NCBI RefSeq assembly: GCF_007672725.1
Contig: NZ_VDTC01000007.1
Location: 41,255-105,254 of the forward strand
Direction of reading: 5' to 3'
Length of the DNA: 64,000 nt
Source: Corynebacterium aurimucosum ATCC 700975
GTDB lineage: Bacteria; Actinomycetota; Actinomycetes; Mycobacteriales; Mycobacteriaceae
Shown here one piece after another: positions 43,514-51,758 of the stretch. The translations under genes and the position numbers were made by a program. The number at the start of each line of letters is the position of its first letter. The first letter of the stretch is position 1. Under the pieces are notes generated by a model. That model searched no databases. It saw only the letters and a list, made by a program, of their open reading frames with translations, and was not told the origin of the DNA.

Positions 43514-44062
43514 CTAGTCTAACGCGCGAAGAATCTCATCGACCGCATCAGCACAGATGATGGGAATCTCTTGGGTTTCCTGTTTGCTCCATGGCTTGAG
43601 AACAAACGCGGCTGGGTCCATGCGTCCAGGTGGGCGGCCGATGCCCACCGAAAGCCGCTGATAGTCCTTGGTGCCCAAAGACTTCGTGGTGGAGCGCAGG
43701 CCATTGTGGCCGTGGTCTCCGCCGCCGAGGCGTCGCTTGATGGTGGCGAAGTCGAGCTCCAGCTCATCGTGGACAACGATGATGTGATCATGAGGAACGT
43801 TGAAGTATTGGGCGAGGGCCTTGATGGGTCCGCCGGATAGGTTCATGAAGCTGCGCGGCTTGGCGACGATCACCTTGGTGTCCCCACGCCGCGCTTCGGC
43901 TATATCGGTGTTTGTCTTCTTATGAACGGAAAAGGAAGCGAACAGCTCACGGGCCAGCTCATCAGCCACGTCAAAGCCGATGTTGTGGCGGGTGCCGGCG
44001 TACTTCGGGCCGGGGTTGCCCAGCCCCACGACGAGGAAAGAAGATTGAGTCACGCTGCCCAT
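43514..44062 (-). CDS. pth: Peptidyl-tRNA hydrolase, copy 2
   Basis: 182 residues, close to the standard length. The catalytic His is in GTRHNIGFDVADEL; FMNLSG, VVHDELELDF and GGDHGHNGLRS complete the active site. It lies downstream of rplY on the same strand (usual pairing of L25 and Pth) and upstream of the FAH gene. Being in the conserved context it is probably the housekeeping copy, with 33448 as the second. Confidence 0.93.
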   Translation of the reverse strand: MGSVTQSSFLVVGLGNPGPKYAGTRHNIGFDVADELARELFASFSVHKKTNTDIAEARRGDTKVIVAKPRSFMNLSGGPIKALAQYFNVPHDHIIVVHDELELDFATIKRRLGGGDHGHNGLRSTTKSLGTKDYQRLSVGIGRPPGRMDPAAFVLKPWSKQETQEIPIICADAVDEILRALD

Positions 44063-44092
44063 TCTAAACAGCGTAGGGGCGAAAACGGCGAA

Positions 44093-44128
44093 CCGCGCCC
44101 GTCCCCAGAAAGCTGGGGGCAGGCGCGG
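44093..44128 (-). terminator. Terminator after rplY
   Basis: Two nested stems: CCGCGCC (44093-44099) with GGCGCGG (44122-44128), and CCCCAG (44103-44108) with CTGGGG (44113-44118). It separates rplY from pth. The U-run on the minus strand is broken (TTCGCCGTTTT). Confidence 0.65.
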
Positions 44129-44152
44129 TGCGTTAGATAGGTGAGGGGAGGT

Positions 44153-44809
44153 TTACTCCTCGTCCTTCTTCTCCTCGGAAGCGGACTCGTCGGCGGACTC
44201 GGCGCCAGCCTCAGCGCCGCCTTCCTCAGCAGCCTCAGCGGCAGCCTCGACGTCCTCATCAACCTCCGGCTCGGAGATGGAGACGATGACGGTGTCTTCC
44301 TCGGCAGCAAGGGTGGTGCCCTCCGGCAGGGAAACCTCGCCAGCGGTGACAACGGTGCCGTCCTCGAGACCCTCGATGGACACGACGATCTCTTCCGGAA
44401 TGTTGAGCACGTCTGCCTCGACGAGGAGGACGTCGGCATCCTGGATGGACATGAGGCCCGGAGCCGGCTCGCCCTCGAGGACAACCGGAACCTCGACCTC
44501 AACCTTCTCGCCACGCTTAATGGAGAGCAGGTCGATGTGGTCGATGTTGAAGGTCAGGACGTTCTGGTCAATGTGCTTGACCATGACCAGGTGCTGCTCG
44601 CCCTCGAGCTCCAGCTCGAACACGGCGTTGACGCCGTGGTTACGGACCAGTGCGGTCATTTCCAGGCGGTCAACCGCGAAGTGCAGAACGTCGACGGCGT
44701 GGCCGTAGACGACGCCCGGGATCTTGCCTGCAGCGCGCAGACGGCGAGCGAAGCCCTTGCCGAACTCGGAACGGACTTCAGCCTTCAATACGGGGCGCTC
44801 AGAAGCCAT
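44153..44809 (-). CDS. rplY: 50S ribosomal protein L25 / general stress protein Ctc
   Basis: 218 residues of the long L25/TL5 type. The N-terminal 5S-rRNA-binding domain covers about residues 1-95 (VRSEFGKGFARRLRAAGKIPGVVYG); the beta-rich TL5 domain runs to about 180. The last 35 residues are an acidic Glu/Ala tail. It sits between the prs-glmU genes and pth, as in other corynebacteria. Confidence 0.93.
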   Translation of the reverse strand: MASERPVLKAEVRSEFGKGFARRLRAAGKIPGVVYGHAVDVLHFAVDRLEMTALVRNHGVNAVFELELEGEQHLVMVKHIDQNVLTFNIDHIDLLSIKRGEKVEVEVPVVLEGEPAPGLMSIQDADVLLVEADVLNIPEEIVVSIEGLEDGTVVTAGEVSLPEGTTLAAEEDTVIVSISEPEVDEDVEAAAEAAEEGGAEAGAESADESASEEKKDEE

Positions 44810-44874
44810 AAGTAAATCTCCTTAAAGTATCGTTGTGCGGCAAGGGCTCATGAAGAACCGTGTAGATACGACAA

Positions 44875-44915
44875 AAGCCTGCCGATGGACGTCTTGGACG
44901 AGTCATCGCAGGCTT
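44875..44915 (-). terminator. Terminator between prs and rplY
   Basis: AAGCCTG plus CGATG (44875-44887) pairs with CATCG plus CAGGCTT (44904-44915), with one bulged base. On the minus strand TTTTG follows, so it ends the glmU-prs transcript. The rest of this 209-bp gap shows no tRNA or other gene that I can recognise. Confidence 0.7.
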
Positions 44916-45018
44916 AATACAAGATTCACTGCTTAACTTGTGCTATCGCGTCGATAACGGATTTCTCCCTCGCCGAGACGCACAAGATTTTAGCAGCAGC
45001 GTTGTCGCAGAACCAAAT

Positions 45019-45993
45019 CTAGTGAGTCTCGAAGAGGGTAGTCACGGAACCGTTCTCGAAGATCTCGTGGATGGTGCGAGCCAGCAGCGGGGCGATGGAC
45101 AGGACCGTGAGGTTGTCCCAGCCCTCGGTGGACTGCGGCAGGGTATCGGTCGTGATGACCTCGACAGCACCGCACTCGGACAGGCGCTCGCGGGCCGGGT
45201 CGGAGAAGACACCGTGGGTACACGCAATAACCACGGACTTGGCGCCGGCTTCCTTGAGCACGCGGACAGCGCCCGCGATGGTGCCGCCGGTATCAATCAT
45301 GTCATCGAGCAGGATGCAGTCCTTGCCCTCGACGTCACCGACGACGCGGTTGGACACCGTCTTGTTGGCCTCGGTAGTGGAGCGGGTCTTGTGAACGAAG
45401 GAGAGCGGGGCGTCGCCAAGCTCGTGCGCCCACTTCTCCGCCACCTTCACGCGGCCAGCATCGGGGGAGACCACAGCGAGGTTGTCCAGCGGGTACTTGG
45501 ACTTGATGTAGTCCACCAAGATCGGCATCGCGTGCATGTGGTCGACCGGGCCATCGAAGAAGCCCTGAATCTGGTCGGTGTGCAGGTCCACGGACACGAT
45601 GCGGTCGGCACCAGCAGCGGCCAGCAAGTCTGCAACCAGGCGGGCGGAAATAGGCTCGCGTCCCAGGTGCTTCTTGTCTTGGCGTGCGTATGGGTAGAAG
45701 GGCAGGATGGCGGTGATGCGCTTAGCGGAGCCGCGCTTGAGCGCGTCGATCATGATGAGCTGCTCTACCAGCCACTTGTTGAGCGGCTGGGTGTGGGACT
45801 GCATCACGAAGCAGTCTGCACCACGGACGGACTCCTCGAAGCGAATGAAGATCTCACCGTTGGCGAAATCGCGCGCGGTGGTTGGAACCAGATCGGTCTT
45901 GAGCTCCTTGGCCACAGCCTCAGCCAACGCTGGGTGAGCGCGCCCAGTGAAGAGCATCATGTTCTTGCTGCTGCCGGTAACCTTGCCAGTCAT
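45019..45993 (-). CDS. prs: Ribose-phosphate pyrophosphokinase
   Basis: 324 residues. It makes PRPP from ribose 5-phosphate and ATP for nucleotides, His, Trp and arabinan precursors. Signatures: PYARQDKKHLGREPISARLVA (ATP loop), SVDLHTDQIQGFFDGPVDHM, and the PRPP-binding loop ILLDDMIDTGGTIAGA. Length is standard. It follows glmU by 36 bp on the same strand. Confidence 0.96.
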   Translation of the reverse strand: MTGKVTGSSKNMMLFTGRAHPALAEAVAKELKTDLVPTTARDFANGEIFIRFEESVRGADCFVMQSHTQPLNKWLVEQLIMIDALKRGSAKRITAILPFYPYARQDKKHLGREPISARLVADLLAAAGADRIVSVDLHTDQIQGFFDGPVDHMHAMPILVDYIKSKYPLDNLAVVSPDAGRVKVAEKWAHELGDAPLSFVHKTRSTTEANKTVSNRVVGDVEGKDCILLDDMIDTGGTIAGAVRVLKEAGAKSVVIACTHGVFSDPARERLSECGAVEVITTDTLPQSTEGWDNLTVLSIAPLLARTIHEIFENGSVTTLFETH

Positions 45994-46029
45994 AGGTAGA
46001 TATCCCTTTACTTGTCGTTAGTTAGTGGT

Positions 46030-47481
46030 CTATTCGTCAGCCTCGGCGTCCTGTGCCTTGCCGGCGGCTTCTGCTGCCGGCGTGCCCGGACGCTTCTTTT
46101 GCACCCAACCTTCGATGTTGCGCTGCTTGCCGCCGGAGACCGCGAGCGCTCCCGCAGGAACGTCGTCCTTAATCACTGTACCCGCACCGGAGTAAGCGCC
46201 ATCACCGACGGTGACGGGGGCGATGAACATGGTGTCCGATCCGGTGCGCACGTGGCTGCCGATGGTGGTGTGGTGCTTGTTGACGCCGTCGTAGTTGACG
46301 AAGACGGAGGAAGCACCAATGTTGGAATAATCGCCCACGGTGGCGTCACCGATATACGTCAGGTGAGGCACCTTGGTGCCGCGGCCGATCTGTGCCTTCT
46401 TTGCCTCGACGAAGCCTCCCAGCTTGCCCTCTTCACCCACGATGACGCCGGGGCGGATGTAGGTAAACGGGCCAATCTGCGCGTTGCCGCCAATGACGGA
46501 GTCGAAGCCGTGCGTGCGCACCACATGTGCGCCTTCACCAACCTGCATGTTGGTCAGCGTGGTGTCGGGGCCGATTTCGGCGCCATCGGCGATAGTCGTG
46601 GCACCCCACAGCTGGGTGTTGGGGTGAATGGTGACGTCCTGGCCAATGGTCACGTTGACGCCGATCCAGGTGGTGTCGGGGTCCACGATGGTGGCGCCGC
46701 CGCGCATGGCTTCCTCAACTACGCGGCGGTTGAGCAGGCGGCCGGCTTGAGCTAACTGCACGCGGTCGTTGACGCCGGAGAGCTCCTCCGGATCGGCGGC
46801 GACGTGCGCACCAACGCGGTGGCCGTCTTCGCGGGCAATCTCCAACACATCGGTGATGTAGAGCTCGCCCTGGGCGTTATCGGAGTTGAGCTTCGTCAAA
46901 GCGTCGCGAAGCACGGCACCGTCGAACGCAAAGACGCCGGAGTTGACCTCGCGCACCTTTCGTTGTTCCTCAGAGGCGTCCTTCTGCTCCACGATGGCGG
47001 TGACGGATCCATCCTCGGCGCGCAGCACGCGGCCGTAACCGGTGGGATCCTCCAGCGTCATGGACAGAACTGTTACGGCATTGCCCTCGCCGGTATGGGC
47101 CTCCTGCAGCTGGCGCAAAGTCTCCGGACGCAGAAGTGGAACGTCACCGTTAGTCACGATGACGGTTCCGTTAAAGTCCGGTAGAGCGCTCAAGCCGCAC
47201 TGCACGGCGTGGCCGGTACCGTTCTGCTCCTCCTGAACCGCCTGGGATACTGCGCAATCCAGTTCTTCGGCGATGGCATCGACAGCAGGGGAAACCTGGT
47301 CGCGCTGGTGGCCCACGACGACCACGAGGTGCTCCGGATTCAGGCCGGCGGCTGCGTGGAGGGCGTGGCCGAGAAGTGACCTCCCGCCAATCTCATGCAA
47401 CGTCTTTTGGGTTGAGGATTTCATGCGGGTACCTGCGCCTGCTGCCAGGACAATGGCGGCGCAGTCAGTTACTTCAGCCAC
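46030..47481 (-). CDS. glmU: Bifunctional UDP-GlcNAc pyrophosphorylase / glucosamine-1-phosphate acetyltransferase
   Basis: 483 residues. The N-terminal uridylyltransferase has [20 protein letters not shown] (residues 11-30) and VTNGDVPLL. The C-terminal part is a left-handed beta helix of hexapeptide repeats ending in the acetyl-CoA site ([22 protein letters not shown]). It makes UDP-GlcNAc for peptidoglycan and other envelope polymers. It starts 64 bp downstream of the MFS gene on the same strand. Confidence 0.95.
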   Translation of the reverse strand: MAEVTDCAAIVLAAGAGTRMKSSTQKTLHEIGGRSLLGHALHAAAGLNPEHLVVVVGHQRDQVSPAVDAIAEELDCAVSQAVQEEQNGTGHAVQCGLSALPDFNGTVIVTNGDVPLLRPETLRQLQEAHTGEGNAVTVLSMTLEDPTGYGRVLRAEDGSVTAIVEQKDASEEQRKVREVNSGVFAFDGAVLRDALTKLNSDNAQGELYITDVLEIAREDGHRVGAHVAADPEELSGVNDRVQLAQAGRLLNRRVVEEAMRGGATIVDPDTTWIGVNVTIGQDVTIHPNTQLWGATTIADGAEIGPDTTLTNMQVGEGAHVVRTHGFDSVIGGNAQIGPFTYIRPGVIVGEEGKLGGFVEAKKAQIGRGTKVPHLTYIGDATVGDYSNIGASSVFVNYDGVNKHHTTIGSHVRTGSDTMFIAPVTVGDGAYSGAGTVIKDDVPAGALAVSGGKQRNIEGWVQKKRPGTPAAEAAGKAQDAEADE

Positions 47482-47545
47482 GAGTGTGTGCTTCTCCTGT
47501 GATTGGGGGTCAGGACTTACTGTGTTTCATCATAACGCGTGCTGC

Positions 47546-48787
47546 CTACTTCCCGTGTGACACCTCCGGGAGCGCTCGGGCACGCCATGCGCCAATCAGT
47601 CCGATGCACGCTAAGAACAGGATGGCCGCCGAGGGGCCCGCGAGTGCAATGACGGCGGAGATACCGCCGACGACGAGGAGGATGACGCCCATCATGGTGT
47701 TTGCGGCCCCGACGTAGCGGGTGCGCTTATCCTCACCAGCCATGTCCACCACATAAGTCTTGCGAGCCACGCGGATGGCGGCGTGCGCCAGGTTGACCAG
47801 GAAGAAGCCGAGGGGAAGCGCCCACATGCTCACAGCCGTCGGCGCCCACGCGGCACAGGCCACGATGGCCAGCAAGATGAATGCCGCGGCACCCGCGGCC
47901 CAGGACATGACCAAGCGGGAGGACTTATCGGACAACACACCGGAAACCCGGCCGCCGACGAGGCTGGCTAAGCCTGAAGCTAGGACAAAGCCGCCGAGCC
48001 CACTAAGCGCCTGCGAGCCGATGTTCTGCGAAAGCACCACGATGAAAGAAGTGGACAGGGCAGACACCAGCAGCAGGGCGCGGACGTTGACGAAGCAACG
48101 GAAGCGGACATCCTGGGTGTATAGCTGCCAGGTGTCCTTCCACCAGCTGTGGTTAATGCCCTTCTGACCGGAGCTCTCCGGCACAGGCTCCTCGATGGTG
48201 CGAAAGACCGCTGCAGCAAGGAACCACGTGGCCGCGCCGATGGCCAACAATAGTGCCAGACCCCAGCGTGGGAGCTCGCCCAGAGCGGCGAGGATGCCAC
48301 CGGTAATCAGGGTGACCGCCCCGCCGAGCTGCGTGGCCCGGCCGGTCACCACGCCGCGGCGTCCCTTGGAGATGGTGCGGCCCTGGACGTCCTTGCCGGT
48401 GAGCGAACACAGCGCCCGGAGCACAGCAAGAACAGCAAGCGCGAGGCAGACAATGAGGCCGAGGAGGGGGCCGCGAACAAGCACAGCAGCCGCCGCGATA
48501 ATCGCCGCGCACATACCCTGGCCCACCGAGCCCAGCACCCACAGGCGCTTGCGGGCGGGATGGGACACCACCCACGGGGTCAGGGCCGCCTGCGGGAGCA
48601 TGGAGCCGGACTCGCGCAAGGGGACCAGTAGGCCTGTGAAGAAGCCCGGCACCCCTGCCGCACTGAACAGCCAGGGGAGGACGGTCTTGCCGGAGAGCAA
48701 TTGATCGCCCACGCCTTGCAGGCCGTTCGACCACACGAAGCGGCGGGCATTGGCGGATTCCTGGGAGGGTGACGAGCTCTGAGTCAT
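47546..48787 (-). CDS. MFS transporter
   Basis: 413 residues with about twelve membrane helices. The N-terminal half carries FFTGLLVPLRESGSMLPQ and a basic loop (GRTISKGRRGVVTGRATQLGG) between helices, and the C-terminal half has GRVSGVLSDKSSRLVMSWAAG, a typical MFS loop 8-9. Cargo cannot be predicted. Same strand as glmU; diverges from the multicopper oxidase. Confidence 0.82.
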   Translation of the reverse strand: MTQSSSPSQESANARRFVWSNGLQGVGDQLLSGKTVLPWLFSAAGVPGFFTGLLVPLRESGSMLPQAALTPWVVSHPARKRLWVLGSVGQGMCAAIIAAAAVLVRGPLLGLIVCLALAVLAVLRALCSLTGKDVQGRTISKGRRGVVTGRATQLGGAVTLITGGILAALGELPRWGLALLLAIGAATWFLAAAVFRTIEEPVPESSGQKGINHSWWKDTWQLYTQDVRFRCFVNVRALLLVSALSTSFIVVLSQNIGSQALSGLGGFVLASGLASLVGGRVSGVLSDKSSRLVMSWAAGAAAFILLAIVACAAWAPTAVSMWALPLGFFLVNLAHAAIRVARKTYVVDMAGEDKRTRYVGAANTMMGVILLVVGGISAVIALAGPSAAILFLACIGLIGAWRARALPEVSHGK

Positions 48788-48857
48788 GACTGTGATCTTA
48801 AGCCCGACTCGACCTTATCTGGGTCCTAAGGTTTGCCTGATCTCTATCCTGGAAAAC

Positions 48858-50492
48858 ATGTCTATCTCCGCTCGTCCCACAGTGTCCCGCCGTGTCTTCG
48901 TCCAAGGCTCCGTGCTCACCGTCGCCGGTGCCGCCGTGATGGGGTTGAGCTCATGCTCTGCATCGTCCTCGAAGAATCAGCCAGAGCCACAGGGCTATGA
49001 CGGTGAGCCGCGCGCCCTGCCCATCCCGCCGGTGGACGAGGGCGAAGTTATTGACGGAACGCGAGTTTTCAAGCTGACCGCGCAGGACGGTTACTCGGAG
49101 GTCCTCCCCGGCAACGACCGCACCAGGACATGGGGTTTCAACGGTCCCTTCTTAGGGCCCACCCTGCGCGCCCGGCGCGGTGAAAAAGTCCGCGCGGAAA
49201 TTACGAACAACCTCATTGAGATGACCACGGTGCACTGGCACGGCATGAAGCTGCCTGCCTACTCGGATGGCGGCCCGCACTCGCCAATTGAGGTGGGCAA
49301 GACCTGGAAACCCGAGTGGGAGATCACCCAGCTGGCCGCCACGCTGTGGTACCACCCGCACCCGCACATGGCCACGGCCACGCATGCCTACCGCGGGCTG
49401 GCGGGGATGTTCCTGATTGATGACGACGTGGCCTCAGATCTTGATCTGCCCCAGGACTACGGCGTGGATGATATCCCGGTGGTCATCATGGACGCGAAGT
49501 TCACCGAGGACGGACAGATCGATGAGAAAAGCGATAACACCCTGGGGCTTCTGGGGACCACGCCTCTGGTCAACGGCATTACCAACGCGCGCTTCGACGC
49601 CATCACGCGCCGGGTCCGCCTGCGTCTGCTCAACGGTGCCTCGATGCGCTTCTACACACTGGAGCTGAGCAACGGCCCCTTCCACGTCATTGCCACGGAC
49701 ACAGGGCTTCTCGACACCCCCGTGGAAGTCGACTCCCTCCTCTTCGGCCCGGGCGAGCGTGCCGAAATCATCGTGGATTTGGAGCCCGGCGAGGAAGTAC
49801 AGCTGCGCTCGGTGCCGCGCAAGGATAACTTTGGGGTGCCCAAGGACAAGGATGCGGCTGACTTTGGATTCCAGGATTCCTTTGACATTCTCACCATCTC
49901 CGGGCCTGCGGAGTCCGCGCCGGAGCCATCGGCCCTGCCGGCAACGCTTGACCCGGCCGCGGCGAAGACCCCATCAACGGATGGGCTCAAGGAGCGCGAG
50001 TTCGTGCTCAACACTTTCATGATTAATGGTGAGCAGATGGATATGGCGCGGGTGGATACCGTCATTGATCATGACGCCCCGGAAATCTGGACCGTGACCA
50101 ATGAGAACTCTGACTGGCCGCACAACTTCCACATCCACAATGCCCGCTTCAAGGTCCTGGACTGGGACGGTGATGAAAAGATGGAGGTGTTCAACTCCGG
50201 GTGGAAGGACATTGTGAACCTTCCGCCGAAGGCCACCGCGCGCCTGCTGGTGGAGTTCGGACACTTCCCGGACAAGACCATCCCGTACATGTACCACTGC
50301 CACATGTTGCTGCATGAGGATGAAGGAATGATGGGGCAGTACGTCATGGTCAATAAGGGTGAAAAGCCCGACGTGCGCGTGAAACCAGCCGCCTTAGTCT
50401 TCGACCAAACCGCCACCGCCCACTCCGCGCACAGCGGCCAGGTGGTGGATTCCTCCCGCAGCCCCTATGCGACGCCGGAGGCGAAGGGCTAA
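48858..50492 (+). CDS. Multicopper oxidase, Tat-exported, CueO-like
   Basis: 544 residues. The N-terminus SRRVFVQGSVLTVAGAAVMG is a twin-arginine signal, followed by LSSC, a lipobox, so the protein is probably folded inside, exported by Tat and lipid-anchored. All four copper motifs are present: HWHGMKL, WYHPHPHMATA, NFHIHNARF, and YHCHMLLHEDEGMMGQYVM. It likely oxidises Cu(I) or Fe(II) or phenols. The start is the ATG at 48858 so that the Tat motif is N-terminal; the frame is open to 48786. Ends 4 bp inside the convergent GIY-YIG gene. Confidence 0.9.
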   Translation: MSISARPTVSRRVFVQGSVLTVAGAAVMGLSSCSASSSKNQPEPQGYDGEPRALPIPPVDEGEVIDGTRVFKLTAQDGYSEVLPGNDRTRTWGFNGPFLGPTLRARRGEKVRAEITNNLIEMTTVHWHGMKLPAYSDGGPHSPIEVGKTWKPEWEITQLAATLWYHPHPHMATATHAYRGLAGMFLIDDDVASDLDLPQDYGVDDIPVVIMDAKFTEDGQIDEKSDNTLGLLGTTPLVNGITNARFDAITRRVRLRLLNGASMRFYTLELSNGPFHVIATDTGLLDTPVEVDSLLFGPGERAEIIVDLEPGEEVQLRSVPRKDNFGVPKDKDAADFGFQDSFDILTISGPAESAPEPSALPATLDPAAAKTPSTDGLKEREFVLNTFMINGEQMDMARVDTVIDHDAPEIWTVTNENSDWPHNFHIHNARFKVLDWDGDEKMEVFNSGWKDIVNLPPKATARLLVEFGHFPDKTIPYMYHCHMLLHEDEGMMGQYVMVNKGEKPDVRVKPAALVFDQTATAHSAHSGQVVDSSRSPYATPEAKG

Positions 50493-51505
50493 CCCTTCAC
50501 GATGCTCTCGTAGGCACGGCCCGCTAGCGCCGAGCTGTGCCAGCGGCGGAAGAGGTTGGATGGGCGGTTGCGCATCAAGGTGACTGCGAATTTACGTGCG
50601 TCAGAGATGACTTCAGGATTTAGAGCGTTGAAGGTTTCCTCTAGTTGGCCGATGGGGTAGTAATAAGCCTCAGTTGGCGTGACGTTGTAATCATGGGAAG
50701 AGACGAAGTGGTAAGGGGATTTGCTAAACCAAACGGTATCGGATTCTGCTTTCCAATCGCCGCCCTCGCGTGGAAGAAGGCTAAAGAATCCGGTGCCGAG
50801 GGTGTAGCCGTCAAGAAAACCCAAGTCTAAGTTAGTTGGATCAGTGATGACACTGCTACGCGGGAAGACAAGAAACTCAAGTATCCCGGTATTGAGGGTT
50901 GCATATCGGCCACCAGCGGTTGAAGGATAGTCCGACAACGTCCAGTACGTTTTCTCTGTTTCTGGCGCAACAGGGATGATGTGCTCGAGGGCGAAGACGA
51001 TGTCTTTGATTACGGCTTGAGAAACTTCTGGGGGTGCGTTCTTTTCCAGCTTTGTTGGCCCCGATGCTTCAGCGCCACGGACAAAAGCTGCGCGATCAAA
51101 CTGTGATGGTTCCCAATCCCCAAGGATCCAATGTTTTTGATCGGTGACGGTTATGACTAAATCGAGTGGGCTGGGGCCTTCGGAAGCTAATACACCGCTG
51201 CGATTGCGGAGTAAGACGCCGGCATCGAGTTGGTACTGGATCATTTGTTTTTCAAGGATGTCCAGCTCCAAAGGCGGTGCGGGCGCAAATGATAGTGCTA
51301 CGACATCGCCCCAGGATTCATGGTGGTTGGAACCATGAGTGTGATCTCTGAACCGCTTGACGACGTCGATGGATTGGCCCACGTACTTCGTGCCATCGTC
51401 GAACTCGATGACATAGATTCCACACCGCTCATTGGCGGGGAAGATGGGGCCGATGGGTGTGTTTGAGTCAAGTTCCAAGCGCTTGAAGTCGAGGGGAGAA
51501 GCCAT
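50489..51505 (-). CDS. GIY-YIG domain protein with large unknown C-terminal region
   Basis: 338 residues. Residues 28-85 are a GIY-YIG nuclease-like domain: CGIYVIEFDDGTKYVGQSIDV (GIY and YVG), then VVKRFRDHTHGSNHH (Arg and His) and a Glu near 79 (LELDILEKQM). The rest (about 250 residues) matches nothing I know. A TACGTT box 6 nt before the ATG suggests a leaderless start. It diverges from cas3 and lies just downstream of the predicted guide RNA, whose terminator insulates it. It may be a standalone nuclease; involvement with CRISPR is unproven. Confidence 0.75.
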   Translation of the reverse strand: MASPLDFKRLELDSNTPIGPIFPANERCGIYVIEFDDGTKYVGQSIDVVKRFRDHTHGSNHHESWGDVVALSFAPAPPLELDILEKQMIQYQLDAGVLLRNRSGVLASEGPSPLDLVITVTDQKHWILGDWEPSQFDRAAFVRGAEASGPTKLEKNAPPEVSQAVIKDIVFALEHIIPVAPETEKTYWTLSDYPSTAGGRYATLNTGILEFLVFPRSSVITDPTNLDLGFLDGYTLGTGFFSLLPREGGDWKAESDTVWFSKSPYHFVSSHDYNVTPTEAYYYPIGQLEETFNALNPEVISDARKFAVTLMRNRPSNLFRRWHSSALAGRAYESIVKG

Positions 51506-51570
51506 GATGACAACGTAGACGATGCCTGGGGCCCAGCGTCCGCAGATTGGGTGTTTCAGATAAAAGAAAG

Positions 51571-51591
51571 CCCCGCTGACGCGGGGAAGTG
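51571..51591 (-). repeat. Pseudo-repeat 2: CRISPR-repeat hairpin that also serves as terminator
   Basis: CCCCGC, GTCA, GCGGGG on the minus strand (51586-51571). The array repeat has the same 6-bp stem with loop GTGA, so 15 of 16 positions agree. The five preceding bases (CACTT) replace the array's GTGCT. The array's ATGAGCC 3' part is replaced here by CTTTCTTTT, converting the repeat into an intrinsic terminator. Confidence 0.8.
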
Positions 51592-51611
51592 ATGGTGTTA
51601 AGCATCAGCAA

Positions 51612-51638
51612 GGGCTCATCCCAGCAGCGCAGGGAAGT
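51612..51638 (-). repeat. Pseudo-repeat 1: degenerate CRISPR repeat with intact 5' handle
   Basis: The minus strand reads CCCTGC, GCT, GCTGGG, then ATGAGCCC. Compared with the array, each stem arm has one change (a C-G pair became T-T) and the loop lost one base. The eight bases that would form the crRNA 5' handle are identical, with C at the variable 29th position. Confidence 0.8.
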
Positions 51639-51699
51639 TAAATGGCCCATCATGAAGCCTACATTGCGATTGTTAAAGAACAATTTTCAGAAAACAATG

Positions 51700-51727
51700 A
51701 ACTTGCTAATGCTAACAATGCTATGCT
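51700..51727 (+). promoter_or_regulatory. cas3 promoter overlapping the predicted self-protospacer
   Basis: An extended -10 (TGC then TATGCT, 51719-51727) predicts a start near 51734 and a leader of about 25 nt. The -35 area overlaps the PAM AAC (51700-51702), and the protospacer (51703-51722) fills the space between -35 and -10. Cascade bound here would exclude RNA polymerase. Confidence 0.65.
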
Positions 51728-51758
51728 CGTTTTAAACCACTTCTTATGAAGGATGATC

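Larger units (their letters stand above)
51562..51649 (-). ncRNA. Predicted CRISPR-derived guide RNA (CreR/crRNA-like) targeting the cas3 promoter
   Basis: An ~88-nt minus-strand RNA. Its promoter is TTGTTC (51683-51678), 16 bp, then TAGGCT (51661-51656), placing the start near 51649. The transcript contains a degenerate CRISPR repeat (51638-51612), a 20-nt pseudo-spacer (51611-51592), and a second repeat-like hairpin (51591-51571) followed by a U-rich tail (51570-51562), which doubles as terminator. Cas6e cutting at the base of both hairpins would give an 8-nt ATGAGCCC handle, 20-nt guide and 3' hairpin. Pseudo-spacer positions 1-5 and 7-11 match plus-strand 51703-51713 exactly, beside PAM AAC at 51700-51702. 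Repression of cas3 by Cascade is inferred. Confidence 0.8.

Noticed and set aside
44930..45018. Possible tRNA in the gap between rplY and prs
   Set aside because: I could not fold a cloverleaf or find the T-loop consensus; only a terminator hairpin is evident.
51571..51586. Reading the CCCCGC/GCGGGG hairpin as only an ordinary terminator
   Set aside because: It works as a terminator on the minus strand, but 15/16 identity to the array repeat, a second repeat-like copy 25 nt away, and the seed match to the cas3 promoter are not explained by that alone.
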